Assembly (NCBI GenBank): GCA_034432855.1
Contig: DAOUBA010000065.1
Span: forward strand, 1 to 23,883
Direction: 5' to 3'
DNA from: DAOUBA01 sp034432855
GTDB taxonomy: Bacteria > Chloroflexota > Anaerolineae > B4-G1
DNA: 23,883 bases
Position numbers and translations under genes: made by a program. The notes under the pieces are model-generated. The model ran no database searches. It worked only from the letters and a program-made list of their open reading frames with translations, and was not told where the DNA came from. Below, piece by piece: positions 23,798-23,883 of the stretch. The stretch's first letter is position 1, and each line of letters opens with the position of its first letter.

Positions 23798-23883
23798 CTG
23801 GAATTCGGCTTCCCGCGCCACGCGGATACGGAGTAGCCGCCCGTCCCGCCAGCGCACCTGTGCCTCGTTGAAGCGGCGGCACG
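23783..23883 (-). CDS. 3' end of a convergent gene, unknown product (partial)
   Basis: On the minus strand one frame is open from the window edge to TAA at 23785-23783, reading CRRFNEAQVRWRDGRLLRIR and ending EFQLCGC. Third codon positions are mostly G or C, like the true genes here, and the composition looks like a beta-rich protein C-terminus. I do not recognise the family. The competing frame in the same region (start 23882) is less protein-like. Confidence 0.45.
   Translation of the reverse strand, partial: CRRFNEAQVRWRDGRLLRIRVAREAEFQLCGC

Noticed and set aside
23691..23882. 63-codon minus-strand frame at the right edge
   Set aside because: Overlaps pilN in antisense and is less protein-like than the neighbouring minus frame ending at 23783.

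Overview
The window is a GC-rich bacterial chromosome segment, most likely from a Chloroflexota (Anaerolineae-type) bacterium. This is an inference from three things: gene order (Asp23-FakA-DegV-RecG-CoaD-RpmF-FabD next to rpmB and rpe, close to the Firmicute order), a type IV pilus operon with an MshEN-type PilB, and heptanucleotide tandem repeats between genes. No rRNA, tRNA or CRISPR array was found.

Region 1 (1-9550). A long minus-strand operon reads asp23-like > fakA > degV/fakB > recG > coaD > coiled-coil protein > rpmF > fabD. It joins fatty-acid activation (FakA/FakB), the CoA pathway, malonyl transfer to ACP and housekeeping functions. Internal promoters precede the coiled-coil gene and rpmF; the latter is a perfect TTGACA-N17-TATAAT. 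A DUF4258 toxin / YgiT-like antitoxin pair follows fabD directly. Beyond it lies a second, displaced copy of the last 51 conserved fabD codons. rpmB is divergent from the asp23-like gene and convergent with rpe.

Region 2 (9550-14534). rlmN lies among remnants of two other toxin-antitoxin type modules: a RelE/ParE tail, and a nucleotidyltransferase pair fused into the 5' side of rlmN. On the plus strand follow greA, a family 4-like uracil-DNA glycosylase, a DUF362/ferredoxin protein and a second DegV protein.

Region 3 (14535-15080) has no gene. It holds a 138-bp palindromic, MITE-like element with perfect 15-bp terminal inverted repeats, and a promoter.

Region 4 (15081-23883) is a type IV pilus assembly operon: REC-degenerate ParA/TadZ-like regulator, PilB, PilC, a small membrane protein, two prepilins, a PilX-like protein with DUF11-type exported domains, and PilO-, PilM- and PilN-like proteins. 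The end of a convergent gene lies at the right edge.

The most striking pattern is a set of heptanucleotide arrays placed exactly at translation starts: abutting the start codon of fabD and of the small membrane protein, inside the leader-peptide codons of both prepilins, and spanning the start of the PilX-like gene. Seven is not a multiple of three, so unit gain or loss inside the leaders would switch the pilins out of frame. This makes the operon a candidate phase-variable pilus locus. The second notable structure is the toxin-antitoxin cassette that seems to have arrived with its own functional fabD tail.
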